A stretch of DNA of 26,297 nt. Origin: a virus. How positions within the stretch are numbered: position 1 is the stretch's first letter; every line of letters starts with the position of its first letter. Shown here piece after piece: positions 4,865 to 12,796 of the stretch. The translations under genes were made by a program, and so were the position numbers. Where the stretch lies: the IMG/VR virus record IMGVR_UViG_3300020185_000228, positions 1 to 26,297 of that record, one strand, 5' to 3'. Below the pieces are notes generated by a model, which had not been told where the DNA came from, searched no databases, and saw only the letters and a program-made list of their open reading frames with translations.

Positions 4865-7344
4865 TATGATATAAAGTTTCGCCAAGACTTAACGAGATTC
4901 TCGTTGATATTATCACCTTTCACATCAGGGACATATAATTTTTTCATCTCAACAAGGGTTTCGTTAAAATCAGCAGCCAAATTATCCTCGTCGTCCGCAT
5001 CTCCTGTGACTAGTTCCCGAAATAACTCAGACATTTCATCAGGCTGATCAGCGTTTACCATAAATGTTACTGTTAGTTTTATATCCGACCCTTCTCCATC
5101 CTGACTGACTCTTGCATCATAATCTAAATAATATTCTGAATCAACTTCTTTTCGTGCGGCATACAATAGTTTCTGTTTCAGCGAAGTCTTAAACTCGCGC
5201 GAGTCTATAATCTTTATCATAACTAATGGATCCATGCCCCAATCTGCAGGTTCATAATAAAAACTATATTTAGCGGTTGCTTCATAACTCTCATCATATC
5301 CTCCGTCTGTCTCTAGATCCCACTCATATGATTCCAAGTCTCCGTCCTCTATCTCTCTGGCTAGTTTTATAAACGCCCCACCTGACATATAACCTTCATC
5401 CTTGAAAAAACTCTCAAGCATAGATTTATACATGTCTCTTTTGTCATCCTGTAAGTCAATAGCGGCGCACGTGTTTTCGTAGTCTTCAACCATTACCAGA
5501 TATTGACCGTTGCCACCGTTATCTGGATGTTCTAGATTAAATTGGCAAGACCATTTAACACCCTGGTTATCCGGCAGGTAACTTACCCTAGCAGTGCTTG
5601 CAACGAATATATCTCCCATACGATCATTTATATGCTCCGCCGACCACAGGTCCACAGCACCGGGATTAGGATAACTGCTCCACTCGTTAGCCTCCCACTT
5701 AAAATGCAATGTAGCAGAAGCGTCTATATAAAAATCATCACCTCCGTCATCCTCAACGCTAGCCTCAACATGAGTGTTCGCGTAACGGTTGTTCCACTCT
5801 TCAGATATAGCGTTGACTTGATTCTCCATGATCCCGCCGGGGTCTCCCAGATCTTCTGGTGTTAGTTCATCTTCATCATCACTGTTTATTTGAACCTCTC
5901 CTTCTATATACTCTCTGTAATCATTTGAATCAAAAAGAAATCTAGATAACAGGCTATTGGGAGCGGTATCAAAATATGTGCCTCCAAATAAATAAAAGTT
6001 TTCACCATCAAGCTTTCCTGACTCTGTTTTTGGAAAATCTTGTATAGACTCAATATCTTGTGTAGCCGAAGCCCAAGAAGTTATTCTATTTAGTAGTCCC
6101 GGTATATTTCGACCGTATACTCTAATCTCTGGAACAGCTAGTTCCGAACCATCGTTCCAGTTTTTAGGCTTTAAGCTGCCTCCTACTGAAGACAACACAT
6201 TATCCTGATAATATGCAAACTTCCTAAGTCTGATTCTTGACTCGGGAGTTATACCCAATCCAATATCGCCTCCTCTGGTCTCATCTTCAAATATTTCTCC
6301 TGATTGGATCACTGATTCGGCTTCTTCTATATTTTTAGCTCCGGTTGCCTTTAAAAGATCATCTGTTGAGACAACGTATGCAACTGCACCATGTCCCTGA
6401 GCCTCTGCAACAGCGCATTTATAATATGACTGGTAAACACCTTCCTGGCTAGGAGGAGAATGACATGAAGTTATATCTTCAAAATCGCTCATTCGTAATA
6501 CATCGATTGGGTGCCGAGTGACGATTATACTATATGTGTCATCTCTCATTCCGCTTACCTTCTCTTTGATAAATCCTGCGTTCTTCTGCCAGTAATCACT
6601 CAGACCAGCAGCCCAGTCTGCTGCTGCGGTGGGTTCGAGTTGAGTTTTTTTAATGGAATCATAATCGGCTCGCATACTCCGATTCCGGCTAAGAACAGGT
6701 TTCTTATATAGACCTAAAAGTCTTTGCATATCGGGTAGATATACATTAAGAAGGTTGTGAATCTGATAAAATCTTTTTAGTTCTTCATCAGTGAGAATCT
6801 CTGAAATCTTTTTTCTAATACCCAGAGCAGCAAATCGTGTCTCATAGGGCTCTTGTGGAGGTGCGGCTATCTTATCGATGTATACTTTTTGTTTTTTATA
6901 TAAATCAACAATCTTTGCCAAGAACTTACCAATTTTCATAGTAATTTTCTTAGATTTAGTTTGTCTACCTTTCGAATCAGAATCCCATTTCAATTCTGGA
7001 TACTCTTGTATCGCAGAAATCATCCCCTTATCCCAATCAACCTCATAACCCTGTGTTTCGAAGAATGAAATAAATTTACCAATTTCAGTAGACTCATCTT
7101 TCGTTGGAAAATCAATTATAAGGCGTGTTTTGTCTTTAAAAACATTACCTAGGGATAAAGCGCCGTCGAGAGCGATATCATCAAGAATGGATTCTATGGA
7201 TTCCATTTCACCTTCTGTTACTTCTCGGAGCACACTTTCAGAACCTGCATATAAATCAGTTGTTTTTGACCCAGGATTGATAAGTTTATCTAGATTTTCT
7301 AATAATCTTACTGATTTAAGCAGTATTTGTTCATTACTAAGCAT
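4864..7344 (-). CDS. Large phage protein of 826 residues, probable virion component
   Basis: Largest gene of the window. The N-terminal 260 residues are mostly helical and charged. The best conserved block looks to be residues 277-325: RHPIDVLRMSDFEDITSCHS, then CAVAEAQGHGAVAYVV, with two Cys and one His that may be functional. Later comes an acidic beta-rich part with many YESY/EWDL-like strands. The final 13 residues, NENLVKSWRNFIS, resemble the leader of the tagged genes but at the wrong end. TGGAG lies 5 bases before the start. I recall similar long proteins in marine phage metagenomes without a known role. Position between packaged-looking proteins suggests a virion role. Confidence 0.75.
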   Translation of the reverse strand: MLSNEQILLKSVRLLENLDKLINPGSKTTDLYAGSESVLREVTEGEMESIESILDDIALDGALSLGNVFKDKTRLIIDFPTKDESTEIGKFISFFETQGYEVDWDKGMISAIQEYPELKWDSDSKGRQTKSKKITMKIGKFLAKIVDLYKKQKVYIDKIAAPPQEPYETRFAALGIRKKISEILTDEELKRFYQIHNLLNVYLPDMQRLLGLYKKPVLSRNRSMRADYDSIKKTQLEPTAAADWAAGLSDYWQKNAGFIKEKVSGMRDDTYSIIVTRHPIDVLRMSDFEDITSCHSPPSQEGVYQSYYKCAVAEAQGHGAVAYVVSTDDLLKATGAKNIEEAESVIQSGEIFEDETRGGDIGLGITPESRIRLRKFAYYQDNVLSSVGGSLKPKNWNDGSELAVPEIRVYGRNIPGLLNRITSWASATQDIESIQDFPKTESGKLDGENFYLFGGTYFDTAPNSLLSRFLFDSNDYREYIEGEVQINSDDEDELTPEDLGDPGGIMENQVNAISEEWNNRYANTHVEASVEDDGGDDFYIDASATLHFKWEANEWSSYPNPGAVDLWSAEHINDRMGDIFVASTARVSYLPDNQGVKWSCQFNLEHPDNGGNGQYLVMVEDYENTCAAIDLQDDKRDMYKSMLESFFKDEGYMSGGAFIKLAREIEDGDLESYEWDLETDGGYDESYEATAKYSFYYEPADWGMDPLVMIKIIDSREFKTSLKQKLLYAARKEVDSEYYLDYDARVSQDGEGSDIKLTVTFMVNADQPDEMSELFRELVTGDADDEDNLAADFNETLVEMKKLYVPDVKGDNINENLVKSWRNFIS

Positions 7345-7435
7345 TATTTCTCCAGTCGCAGTAACTGCAAGATAGTTCGTCCGTCAAGATCATACCACAG
7401 TTAGGGCAACACTCATTTTTTGTTGTAAAAGTCAT
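7337..7435 (-). CDS. 32-residue zinc-ribbon protein
   Basis: A very short gene: ATG at 7433-7435 with GAGGAG about 6 bases upstream, stop TAG at 7337-7339, overlapping the next gene by 8 bases. The product is mainly one zinc site: CCPNCG near residues 9-14 and CSYC near 23-26, giving C-x2-C...C-x2-C. The strong ribosome site, exact fit between two genes and clean metal-binding pattern make it real. Target (nucleic acid or protein) unknown. Confidence 0.75.
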   Translation of the reverse strand: MTFTTKNECCPNCGMILTDELSCSYCDWRNNA

Positions 7436-7438
7436 AAT

Positions 7439-7882
7439 TTACTCCTCTTTGTCGATATTTGCACGCTCTTGCCAGTCGGATGACACGCTATCTTCTTTTA
7501 TTGGACCGCCCTTTGCCCATGTTCGGCAAGATCTGGCACTGTGGCACTTAAAGTGGTGCATCCAACAGTACCCAAGTAGACCATCTTCATCAGAAGTCTC
7601 TCCTGGCATGCACTGCAGCATTCGAGGAGATATATCAAAAGCAACGCAGTTACCACATTGCGATTTCGTAGCAGCTTCGGTGGTTGTATTCCAGTATTCT
7701 GCTATGCTTTCCCAGTAATCTCCTGGTTCATCAACGTTTAAAGGTCCATATTGGACGTGTTCTGCTTGAATAGCAGAATCTCTGTTCTTAGTATTGAGTT
7801 CTATGTCTTGAGTTGCCGGCGGGCACACTAAACTTTTTGCTTCCTTAATAAACTTTTTAAAATTTTCTAATATTAGTTTCAT
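7439..7882 (-). CDS. Tag-first cysteine-rich (metal or iron-sulfur) protein
   Basis: The protein has 147 residues. Its leader MKLILENFKKFIKEA is the diverged form of the MKLLLENWR tag and the closest here to the T4 internal-protein leader MKTYQEFIAEA; IKE at 12-14 is the possible cleavage site. The body carries Cys at 76, 79, 91, 106, 113 and 119 in QCGNCVAFDISPRMLQC and GYCWMHHFKCHSARSCRTWA, ending KGGPI. This spacing recalls small [4Fe-4S] proteins of HiPIP type, or a zinc fold; I cannot decide. GGAG precedes the ATG. Similar sequences are common in marine phages. Confidence 0.75.
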   Translation of the reverse strand: MKLILENFKKFIKEAKSLVCPPATQDIELNTKNRDSAIQAEHVQYGPLNVDEPGDYWESIAEYWNTTTEAATKSQCGNCVAFDISPRMLQCMPGETSDEDGLLGYCWMHHFKCHSARSCRTWAKGGPIKEDSVSSDWQERANIDKEE

Positions 7883-7885
7883 AAC

Positions 7886-9067
7886 TTACTCCGCAACCGA
7901 CTTAGAACCACGGCATTTCCACTTCTTACGGGATAATGCATTGGCACAAGGGGGATTTTTACACTTTTTAATCTTTGCTGACCTTGCGCAGTACGCATCA
8001 CCTTTTTTAGTGCCGGGTCTGATACGGTCTCCACCGCCTTTTGCTTGTCCTTTCTGTCCGAATGAGCGACATTTTCCGTCTACTCGCTTAGCAAAGCGCT
8101 TTCCTTTGGAGGGTTTGCAAGCTTTTTTCTTTTTCTTCTCTTCTAAACTGTCCATTAAAATAATATCGCCATCTTCGTGGACTTCTATGTTACTCGAAGA
8201 GTTTATAATCTTATTTATCTCTTCTTTTGATGCCTTTGTGTGTTTTTTCAGTGCGTCCATACCGGCAGCACCACCCTCATCACGCAAAGCTTTGATTACT
8301 TTTGATTTTAAATCAGAAGCTTCTTCTTTAATTTTTTCATAAGAGCCCGCTGCGCCCTTTTTTGTGCCTTTTGCTCGCTGGTGTCCATCCCAGCATCTCA
8401 ATTCATCAAGCACTGCGCTCAATTCTTCTCGTATAATCTGATCTAAATCCAAGGGAAGGTTTTCGTTTGTAAACTTAAGGTTTTTAGGAACATCTAAGCC
8501 GCGATCTTTGTAAGCTTTTTCAGCCTGCTTGGTAGTAATCTCGCCACTTCTAAGTCTCCTTATAACCGCCTTGCTGAAGTTTTGAGCACTAACTGCTGAT
8601 GAACGTGTTGCTTGTGACTCTTTCTTGGAGTTGCCCCAGTTTTTGGCACCAACTTTGCGACACTTAACGAGAGCACCAGAAGCGTAAGCACTTGGCCACA
8701 CTTTATAACGTGACTTTACCTTATTATAGCATGCATCTTTCTTGGTTTTCTCTTTCTTTTCCTCGTCAAGTACTGCCTTCAATTCTTCACGAATGATCTG
8801 TTCTAAATCCATGGATAATTCCTCATTTTTAAATCCTTTGCAAGCGCTTGGAGTAGGTCTGCAGCGTGGTTTTTTTGATCTCTTCTCACCATCAGAGCGC
8901 CCACAGGACTTACACTTACCATCACGACACGTGTTGCAGTCAACCCAGCCGCCTTTTTTGCCAGGAGCACCTTTACGCTTAAACCAGTCACCTAAATTCT
9001 TCTCCGAACTTGGTTTTTTGGTTAATTTGCGCTTCTTTTCATCGATGTTTCCATAAAGATCATTCAT
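7886..9067 (-). CDS. Composite basic, cysteine-rich protein with internal tag repeats
   Basis: The protein has 393 residues built of modules. (1) 1-80: GDWFKRKGAPGKKGGWVDC then C..C clusters and CKGF. (2) about 86-107: MDLEQIIREELKAVLDEEKK. (3) DACYNKVKSRYKVWPSAYAS with VKCRKVGAKNWG. (4) a second spacer, LDLDQIIREELSAVLDELRC, near 206-225. (5) a helical part, KIKEEASDLKSKVIKALRDE and onward. (6) a C-terminal part with KRFAKRVDGKCRSFGQKGQA and CANALSRKKWKCRGSK. Modules 1, 3 and 6 are lysine/cysteine modules seen in marine phage proteins and probably bind nucleic acid. The repeated spacer contains I-R-E and L-D-E sites, so processing into separate internal proteins is conceivable. It lies 2 bases after the Nudix stop. 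Confidence 0.8.
   Translation of the reverse strand: MNDLYGNIDEKKRKLTKKPSSEKNLGDWFKRKGAPGKKGGWVDCNTCRDGKCKSCGRSDGEKRSKKPRCRPTPSACKGFKNEELSMDLEQIIREELKAVLDEEKKEKTKKDACYNKVKSRYKVWPSAYASGALVKCRKVGAKNWGNSKKESQATRSSAVSAQNFSKAVIRRLRSGEITTKQAEKAYKDRGLDVPKNLKFTNENLPLDLDQIIREELSAVLDELRCWDGHQRAKGTKKGAAGSYEKIKEEASDLKSKVIKALRDEGGAAGMDALKKHTKASKEEINKIINSSSNIEVHEDGDIILMDSLEEKKKKKACKPSKGKRFAKRVDGKCRSFGQKGQAKGGGDRIRPGTKKGDAYCARSAKIKKCKNPPCANALSRKKWKCRGSKSVAE
8403..8452 (-). repeat. Internal 50-bp repeat, copy A (second IIREEL spacer)
   Basis: Encodes LDLDQIIREELSAVLDE. About 80% identical in DNA to copy B at 8763-8812, and similar in protein to the N-terminus of the gene at 13890-14324 (LKQIIKEELSAVLTEA). 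Confidence 0.75.
8763..8812 (-). repeat. Internal 50-bp repeat, copy B (first IIREEL spacer)
   Basis: Encodes MDLEQIIREELKAVLDE. With copy A at 8403-8452 it brackets the CYNKVKSRYKVWPSAY module of the composite protein, consistent with module duplication or insertion by recombination. Confidence 0.75.
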
Positions 9068-9069
9068 TA

Positions 9070-9510
9070 TTAGACATTCTCCAGTACTTTCTCCAATAAA
9101 TAGATCGGAATCTCACTATTGTCGAGGTCTTTTATTTCTTCTAAGTTCGCCCACTTCCAATCATCGTGCTCTATTTCACCAGTTATGGGATTTGGAATGT
9201 CGACGTTTATTTCTCCTGACCACTCTCTCGTCAAAAAGTAGTGCTTTTTTGGCTTAGGTTCGCCCAAATAGGTCAGATTTTCTATATTGCACACTAAGCC
9301 CGTCTCTTCTTTTAACTCTCGACATGCGCCATCCTCGATAGAAGAGTCCTCATCATCGATATGACCTCCAGGGATAGTCCACTGCCCCCCGCGCTCATCG
9401 ATATTTGAACGTCTAATAATAAGAAATCGCTGCTTATCATCAAGGCAAGCAACGATCCCCACATCTTTAAGTTCACCTTCGGTTAAAAAGTTGTTCCATT
9501 TAACGTTCAT
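9070..9510 (-). CDS. Nudix hydrolase with a tag-like leader
   Basis: The protein has 146 residues. Nudix box: PGGHIDDEDSSIEDGACREL followed by KEETGL, with the REL.EE.G core intact and one extra residue in the first half. VGIVACLDDKQRFLIIRRS and QWTIPGG precede it as expected. Nudix enzymes cleave nucleoside diphosphate-linked compounds; substrate unknown. The N-terminus MNVKWNNFLTEGEL resembles the capsid-targeting style leaders nearby (aromatic, F-L-T-E site at 8-11), so it too may be packaged. The start overlaps the protease stop by 11 bases. Confidence 0.85.
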   Translation of the reverse strand: MNVKWNNFLTEGELKDVGIVACLDDKQRFLIIRRSNIDERGGQWTIPGGHIDDEDSSIEDGACRELKEETGLVCNIENLTYLGEPKPKKHYFLTREWSGEINVDIPNPITGEIEHDDWKWANLEEIKDLDNSEIPIYLLEKVLENV

Positions 9511-10249
9511 TTACAGCACAGGCTTTCGAATTGCTGAGTAAAGAAGAACACAAAGGCTGAATTGCAGTCTTCATATCCAAATTGTATACCGGAACAATCC
9601 AAACCATATTCTCCTGAACTTGTAAATCTGGTTTCCTCTCTACATCTACCCCCCACAAAATACCAACGACGTGACCCTTGGAGTTGTAAATAACCGATCC
9701 AGAACAACCAAACCACCCATAAGTGTTTAACATTATTTGTGTTCCGCGCCCGTCAAGCTCCTCGTATCCAGCAACTCTTCCTCGGTAAGTCATCAAACTG
9801 TGCCAAGATGGAAAACCAGAATAAGTAATTTCTGTGCCAACTTCGGCGATATCACCAACCGGCTTCCACTTCATCGGTTTTGCAACTTGAAATGGAGAGA
9901 TGGCGTATAAGACAGCAATATCATGTACAGGATCTGAGTGGACTAAAACACCCCAGATGCTTTCTCCTGCGCTTTGCAACATATACTGAGATCCTACTGC
10001 TCCAGATGCTACATGCTGAGCGGTGACGACCAGCTGCAAGTCATAATATTCTATTAGGCTCCCTGATCCGTGACCGTTTCCTGACAGGACCCTCACTGAA
10101 GCCTGCCTGACTCTCTTTTCTACCATCGTCATAGAAGAGCTTACATCGACTACTTTAATAATATTCTCCTCTACTGTTTCCTTTTGTACCCCTGCTCCAA
10201 GACCAAATAGAGCAGTAATCAGCCCCAGACTTGCAAATAAATTCATCAT
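9500..10249 (-). CDS. Exported trypsin-like serine protease
   Basis: The protein has 249 residues from the ATG at 10247-10249, with GGAGG 9 bases upstream; a TTG at 10258 would overlap that ribosome site. Residues 1-22 (MMNLFASLGLITALFGLGAG) form a signal peptide or membrane anchor. The catalytic triad is clear: His79 in LVVTAQHVAS, Asp110 in PVHDIAVLY and Ser183 in GWFGCSGSVIYN, with VVGILWGV after it. This is the trypsin/DegP-like fold found in some phages, often exported. No PDZ domain. It is first after a terminator and probably heads the left operon. A role in envelope modification or virion maturation is inference. Confidence 0.85.
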   Translation of the reverse strand: MMNLFASLGLITALFGLGAGVQKETVEENIIKVVDVSSSMTMVEKRVRQASVRVLSGNGHGSGSLIEYYDLQLVVTAQHVASGAVGSQYMLQSAGESIWGVLVHSDPVHDIAVLYAISPFQVAKPMKWKPVGDIAEVGTEITYSGFPSWHSLMTYRGRVAGYEELDGRGTQIMLNTYGWFGCSGSVIYNSKGHVVGILWGVDVERKPDLQVQENMVWIVPVYNLDMKTAIQPLCSSLLSNSKACAVNER

Positions 10250-10337
10250 TATATTCAACCTCCGAACTTAATTAGTATTAGGCAGTGCGTTCTCTTATAA
10301 AAAAAAATAAAAGATAGCAACCCAAGAACAAAGAAAA

Positions 10338-10370
10338 GCCGACAATTGCGATATTAACCACAATGCCGGC
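10338..10370 (-). terminator. Rho-independent terminator
   Basis: In the minus sense GCCGGCA pairs with TGTCGGC (7 bp with one G-T pair) around a loop of about 19 bases that may pair further, followed by TTTTCTTT. It ends the middle operon after the gene at 10417 and isolates the serine protease gene. The remaining gap (10250-10416) contains AT-rich sequence but no convincing promoter. Confidence 0.65.
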
Positions 10371-10416
10371 TTAATAGAAGCACCTATATGGGCTTTTATC
10401 TAAAATTTCTTTTCTA

Positions 10417-10620
10417 TCATTCGGTCAAACCATCAGATAACAACTCAATCTGCCCGGCTGATATATCAATAGTATATTGCTGTTTAATTAAATAGACCAG
10501 TACTGAAGGATACCTCGTTTCCTCTGCTTTAAAAATTCCAGACAACACTATACCCGACAAAATATATTTGTCGCCATTGTGATCATACAACGTTAGACTA
10601 ACTAAAGATCCAATTGGCAT
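10417..10620 (-). CDS. Small GDLV-family protein
   Basis: The protein has 67 residues from the ATG at 10618-10620, placing MPIGSLVSLTLYD at the N-terminus as in its paralogues; a longer frame to 10671 would overlap the upstream gene by 31 bases. ILSGIVLSGIF is the second core strand and AGQIELLSDG the last. SH3-like barrel suspected. Last gene before the terminator at 10338-10370. Confidence 0.6.
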   Translation of the reverse strand: MPIGSLVSLTLYDHNGDKYILSGIVLSGIFKAEETRYPSVLVYLIKQQYTIDISAGQIELLSDGLTE

Positions 10621-10640
10621 ATACCAAGAGACTTTTGATC

Positions 10641-11102
10641 TTAAATGGTCTCTGCTTTTTGCTGGATCCATTCTTCAGCTTCTTTGCTGGTATTAAAAGT
10701 CTCAGATAAGCCTGTTAGATATCGACTAGTTGCTGTCTCGATCGCAGCCCATTGCCACTTCCAGTCAGATTCCTTACACAGAATAAGAGCACCACTGACT
10801 GATAATCGAAGCTTTTGTTCATAATCGATCTTCTTGGTTGCTAATAGAGATGATAACACCTTTTTTTTGTTGATTGTGAATCGATCGACTTCTATATTGA
10901 CAACTTCCGACTCACGTGTCTGCTCACAGTCAGCTCTGATGATTTTAAATTCTACTTTTCGGAGCTTTGCGGAAAAATTAGGTTTAATCTCTCGCTCGAA
11001 TATTTCAGTCATAGTTTCTTCACCGGACTCAAAAACAGCAATAGGGGATTTTGCCCTTTTTCCATTCTTAAAGACCTTGTATACGTTCCAGTTATAATTC
11101 AA
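10641..11102 (-). CDS. Conserved phage protein of unknown function (YKVFKNGKRAKSP type)
   Basis: The protein has 153 residues, starting at TTG (11100-11102) with GGAG about 6 bases upstream, inside the preceding gene (11-base overlap). The N-terminal YKVFKNGKRAKSPIAVFE and C-terminal ESDWKWQWAAIETATSRYL, GLSETFNTSKEAEEWIQ recall a small protein I know from cyanophages and other marine T4-like phages. No catalytic motif stands out; tryptophan and basic residues suggest a compact two-part fold. Its neighbours are GDLV-family proteins. Confidence 0.7.
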   Translation of the reverse strand: MNYNWNVYKVFKNGKRAKSPIAVFESGEETMTEIFEREIKPNFSAKLRKVEFKIIRADCEQTRESEVVNIEVDRFTINKKKVLSSLLATKKIDYEQKLRLSVSGALILCKESDWKWQWAAIETATSRYLTGLSETFNTSKEAEEWIQQKAETI

Positions 11103-11400
11103 AAGTTTCTCCAGTTATAGAATGCCAATCGTAAGTTCCTACCGCTATTGATAGCTTAAGTCCCTCTTCCTCTAATAATGTGCCCATTGGGCTTTCTTCA
11201 TATTGTTCTTTCACAATATTATTAATCCATTTAACTTCCCAAACATAAACGTCATCTTCTATCATATCGATGTGATGACACCTGTTGATTAAGATTCCAA
11301 TATGACCTCCTAAATTATCGACTACAATGTCACCTACGTTTAGTATAACACATTCAATCGTTTCGCGCAAGTCTTTGTATGATGAGTAGTTTGAATTCAT
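11092..11400 (-). CDS. Small GDIV-family protein
   Basis: The protein has 102 residues. ILNVGDIVVDNLGGHIGILI contains both core strands of the family (GDIV, then GILI), followed by YVWEVKWINN, the aromatic strand typical of members. An N-terminal extension of about 20 residues precedes the barrel. Overlaps the next gene by 11 bases. Function unknown. Confidence 0.7.
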   Translation of the reverse strand: MNSNYSSYKDLRETIECVILNVGDIVVDNLGGHIGILINRCHHIDMIEDDVYVWEVKWINNIVKEQYEESPMGTLLEEEGLKLSIAVGTYDWHSITGETFEL

Positions 11401-11403
11401 ATA

Positions 11404-11667
11404 CTAATTACTACTCAGAAGCAGGAATAGCCCTTCTTCAATCATATTATTTATCCCTTTTTCGGGATAAGGTATGACCCGCGATACATTAATAGACAAA
11501 TCAATGGTTGCCCAAGCAATATCCCAAGCTTTTATAGCTGGGTAATATATTCCATTGATTGTACACTCTTCTATTATGATTATCTTAGATATTAATATAC
11601 CAGTTTCCATGGTACGTAAATCTATTATAATATCTGCAGCTGCTAGGTTATAATCAGACTTGCTCAC
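11404..11667 (-). CDS. Small protein, diverged relative of the GDLV family
   Basis: The protein has 87 residues from a GTG at 11665-11667. AAADIIIDLRTMETGILISK has the strand-turn-strand outline of the family without the GD dipeptide. KAWDIAWATID and the final LFLLLSSN fit the aromatic and last strands. Placed 3 bases before the next GDIV gene. The start codon is uncertain. Confidence 0.55.
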   Translation of the reverse strand: MSKSDYNLAAADIIIDLRTMETGILISKIIIIEECTINGIYYPAIKAWDIAWATIDLSINVSRVIPYPEKGINNMIEEGLFLLLSSN

Positions 11668-11691
11668 ACATTAAATAGCGCGGCGGTCGAC

Positions 11692-11949
11692 CTAAATTGT
11701 TCTGATCCAAATATGTTGATTTTTATGGACGCAGTTAATAATCTCAGAGGTTTCCTTGTCGTTATCATCGCAGGACAAGTGAGGTACAAATAAAAAACTG
11801 TCTTTTGTTCTTTGTTTTGTTCTAAGGTGATTATTAATGAGACTGTCCAGGCTCTCTGGGTCGTCTGATACTGTGTCTCTTGCGTTTTCCTCGCTAGCGG
11901 CTTCGAAGCTGGCGCTGAGGAACATAACTAAGAGGAATAAATACTTCAT
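11692..11949 (-). CDS. Secreted or periplasmic small protein
   Basis: The protein has 85 residues with a clear signal peptide: MKYLFLLVMFLSASFEAASE, cleavage probably near Ala15-Ala18. The mature part is hydrophilic, with Cys at about 59 and 72 (HLSCDDND, INCVHKNQ) that could form a disulfide. No lipobox. Phage proteins of this kind can act in lysis or in exclusion of other phages, but nothing identifies this one. Confidence 0.65.
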   Translation of the reverse strand: MKYLFLLVMFLSASFEAASEENARDTVSDDPESLDSLINNHLRTKQRTKDSFLFVPHLSCDDNDKETSEIINCVHKNQHIWIRTI

Positions 11950-12003
11950 ATGATTTTAGCCCTTGATGATACGACTTAAGTAGTTCATTAAATAATGTTA
12001 GTC

Positions 12004-12219
12004 CTAAGAATTAATAACTACATACTGACCAAGATTCCCGTGAAATGTCCAGGTTTCATATCCAACTTTAGGAAAGTATATAAGCATCATAGGGGATTTA
12101 GCATCAACCTTCCGAACATAGCCGAGTCCACGCTCTTCCAAGTGGGGGTTACTCGACGCAGGTGTCGGTACATATTTAATCCACGATCCAATGATGGCTG
12201 GCTCCCTATCAGATTTCAA
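12004..12219 (-). CDS. Small GSW-type relative of the GDLV family
   Basis: The protein has 71 residues from TTG (12217-12219), which overlaps the previous stop as TTGA. IIGSWIKYV replaces GDLV, GLGYVRKVDAKSPMMLIYF is the second strand pair, and GNLGQYVVINS the end. The start is less certain than most because it is TTG and lacks a good ribosome site; coupling to the upstream gene could compensate. Confidence 0.55.
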   Translation of the reverse strand: MKSDREPAIIGSWIKYVPTPASSNPHLEERGLGYVRKVDAKSPMMLIYFPKVGYETWTFHGNLGQYVVINS

Positions 12220-12497
12220 ATTTTAATCCGGTCAATAATATATGGGTGATGGAAGGAGAGATCTTTATAAAGCTTCTTGATAATCTGTTTTGAGATATCT
12301 GCCATTTCTTTCTGAGTACTCTTATCACTCATAATAGTTTTAAGCTCTTCTTTTACTATTTTTTCTACCGACTTTTCTACTTCGTTCTTGAGTTCATCTT
12401 TGATCTGCTTTTTGATCATTCGCTCAATATCGTTCTTATCTGTTTTCGTTAGCTCTTCGTTTATAAGAAGCTTAAGTTCTGTGACGGTAAATTTCAT
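12216..12497 (-). CDS. Helical protein with INEEL leader
   Basis: The protein has 93 residues. The N-terminus MKFTVTELKLLINEELTK belongs to the second leader type seen here (compare LKQIIKEEL), with I-N-E as potential protease site. The rest is lysine/glutamate-rich helix (IERMIKKQIKDELKNEVEKS and onward) and ends KKLYKDLSFHHPYIIDRIKI. I recall close relatives of the C-terminal block in marine phages. Probable coiled coil. GAGG lies 8 bases before the ATG, and an ACTATTTA motif (12515-12522) stands just upstream. Confidence 0.7.
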   Translation of the reverse strand: MKFTVTELKLLINEELTKTDKNDIERMIKKQIKDELKNEVEKSVEKIVKEELKTIMSDKSTQKEMADISKQIIKKLYKDLSFHHPYIIDRIKI

Positions 12498-12523
12498 TCA
12501 TGAATCCTCGAATATAAATAGTA

Positions 12524-12796
12524 TTATTCACTGGTTTGTGACTTATCTTTTAATATATAGGCAGGTTGTAGGTGTTTCATCGCAACCATCATTTTTTCGC
12601 CACTATAAAGCCATAGAACTTCACAACTACCACCCGGATTATATAAGCGGTCAAACGTTGAAGGCAGCTGACCAATGACGATTCCAATTTTATTAGCTAA
12701 AGGCGAAAAATCAAGCTCATAACCGACAAATAACACCAAGTCACCGATATTAAAATTATCTTGTTCGTGTGGGTTAGTCTGTTTGTTTGCTAGCAT
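12524..12796 (-). CDS. Small GDLV-family protein
   Basis: The protein has 90 residues from the ATG at 12794-12796, overlapping the zinc-ribbon gene by 23 bases; a longer frame to 12880 covers that gene out of frame. FNIGDLVLFVGYELDF, NKIGIVIGQLP, CEVLWLYSGEKMM and LQPAYILKD show all strands of the family, making this one of its clearest members. Confidence 0.75.
   Translation of the reverse strand: MLANKQTNPHEQDNFNIGDLVLFVGYELDFSPLANKIGIVIGQLPSTFDRLYNPGGSCEVLWLYSGEKMMVAMKHLQPAYILKDKSQTSE

Noticed and set aside
4865-4885. Seven-residue longer start for the SNase
   Set aside because: It would overlap the upstream gene out of frame; the ATG at 4864 forms the TAATG junction and starts right at the SNase fold.
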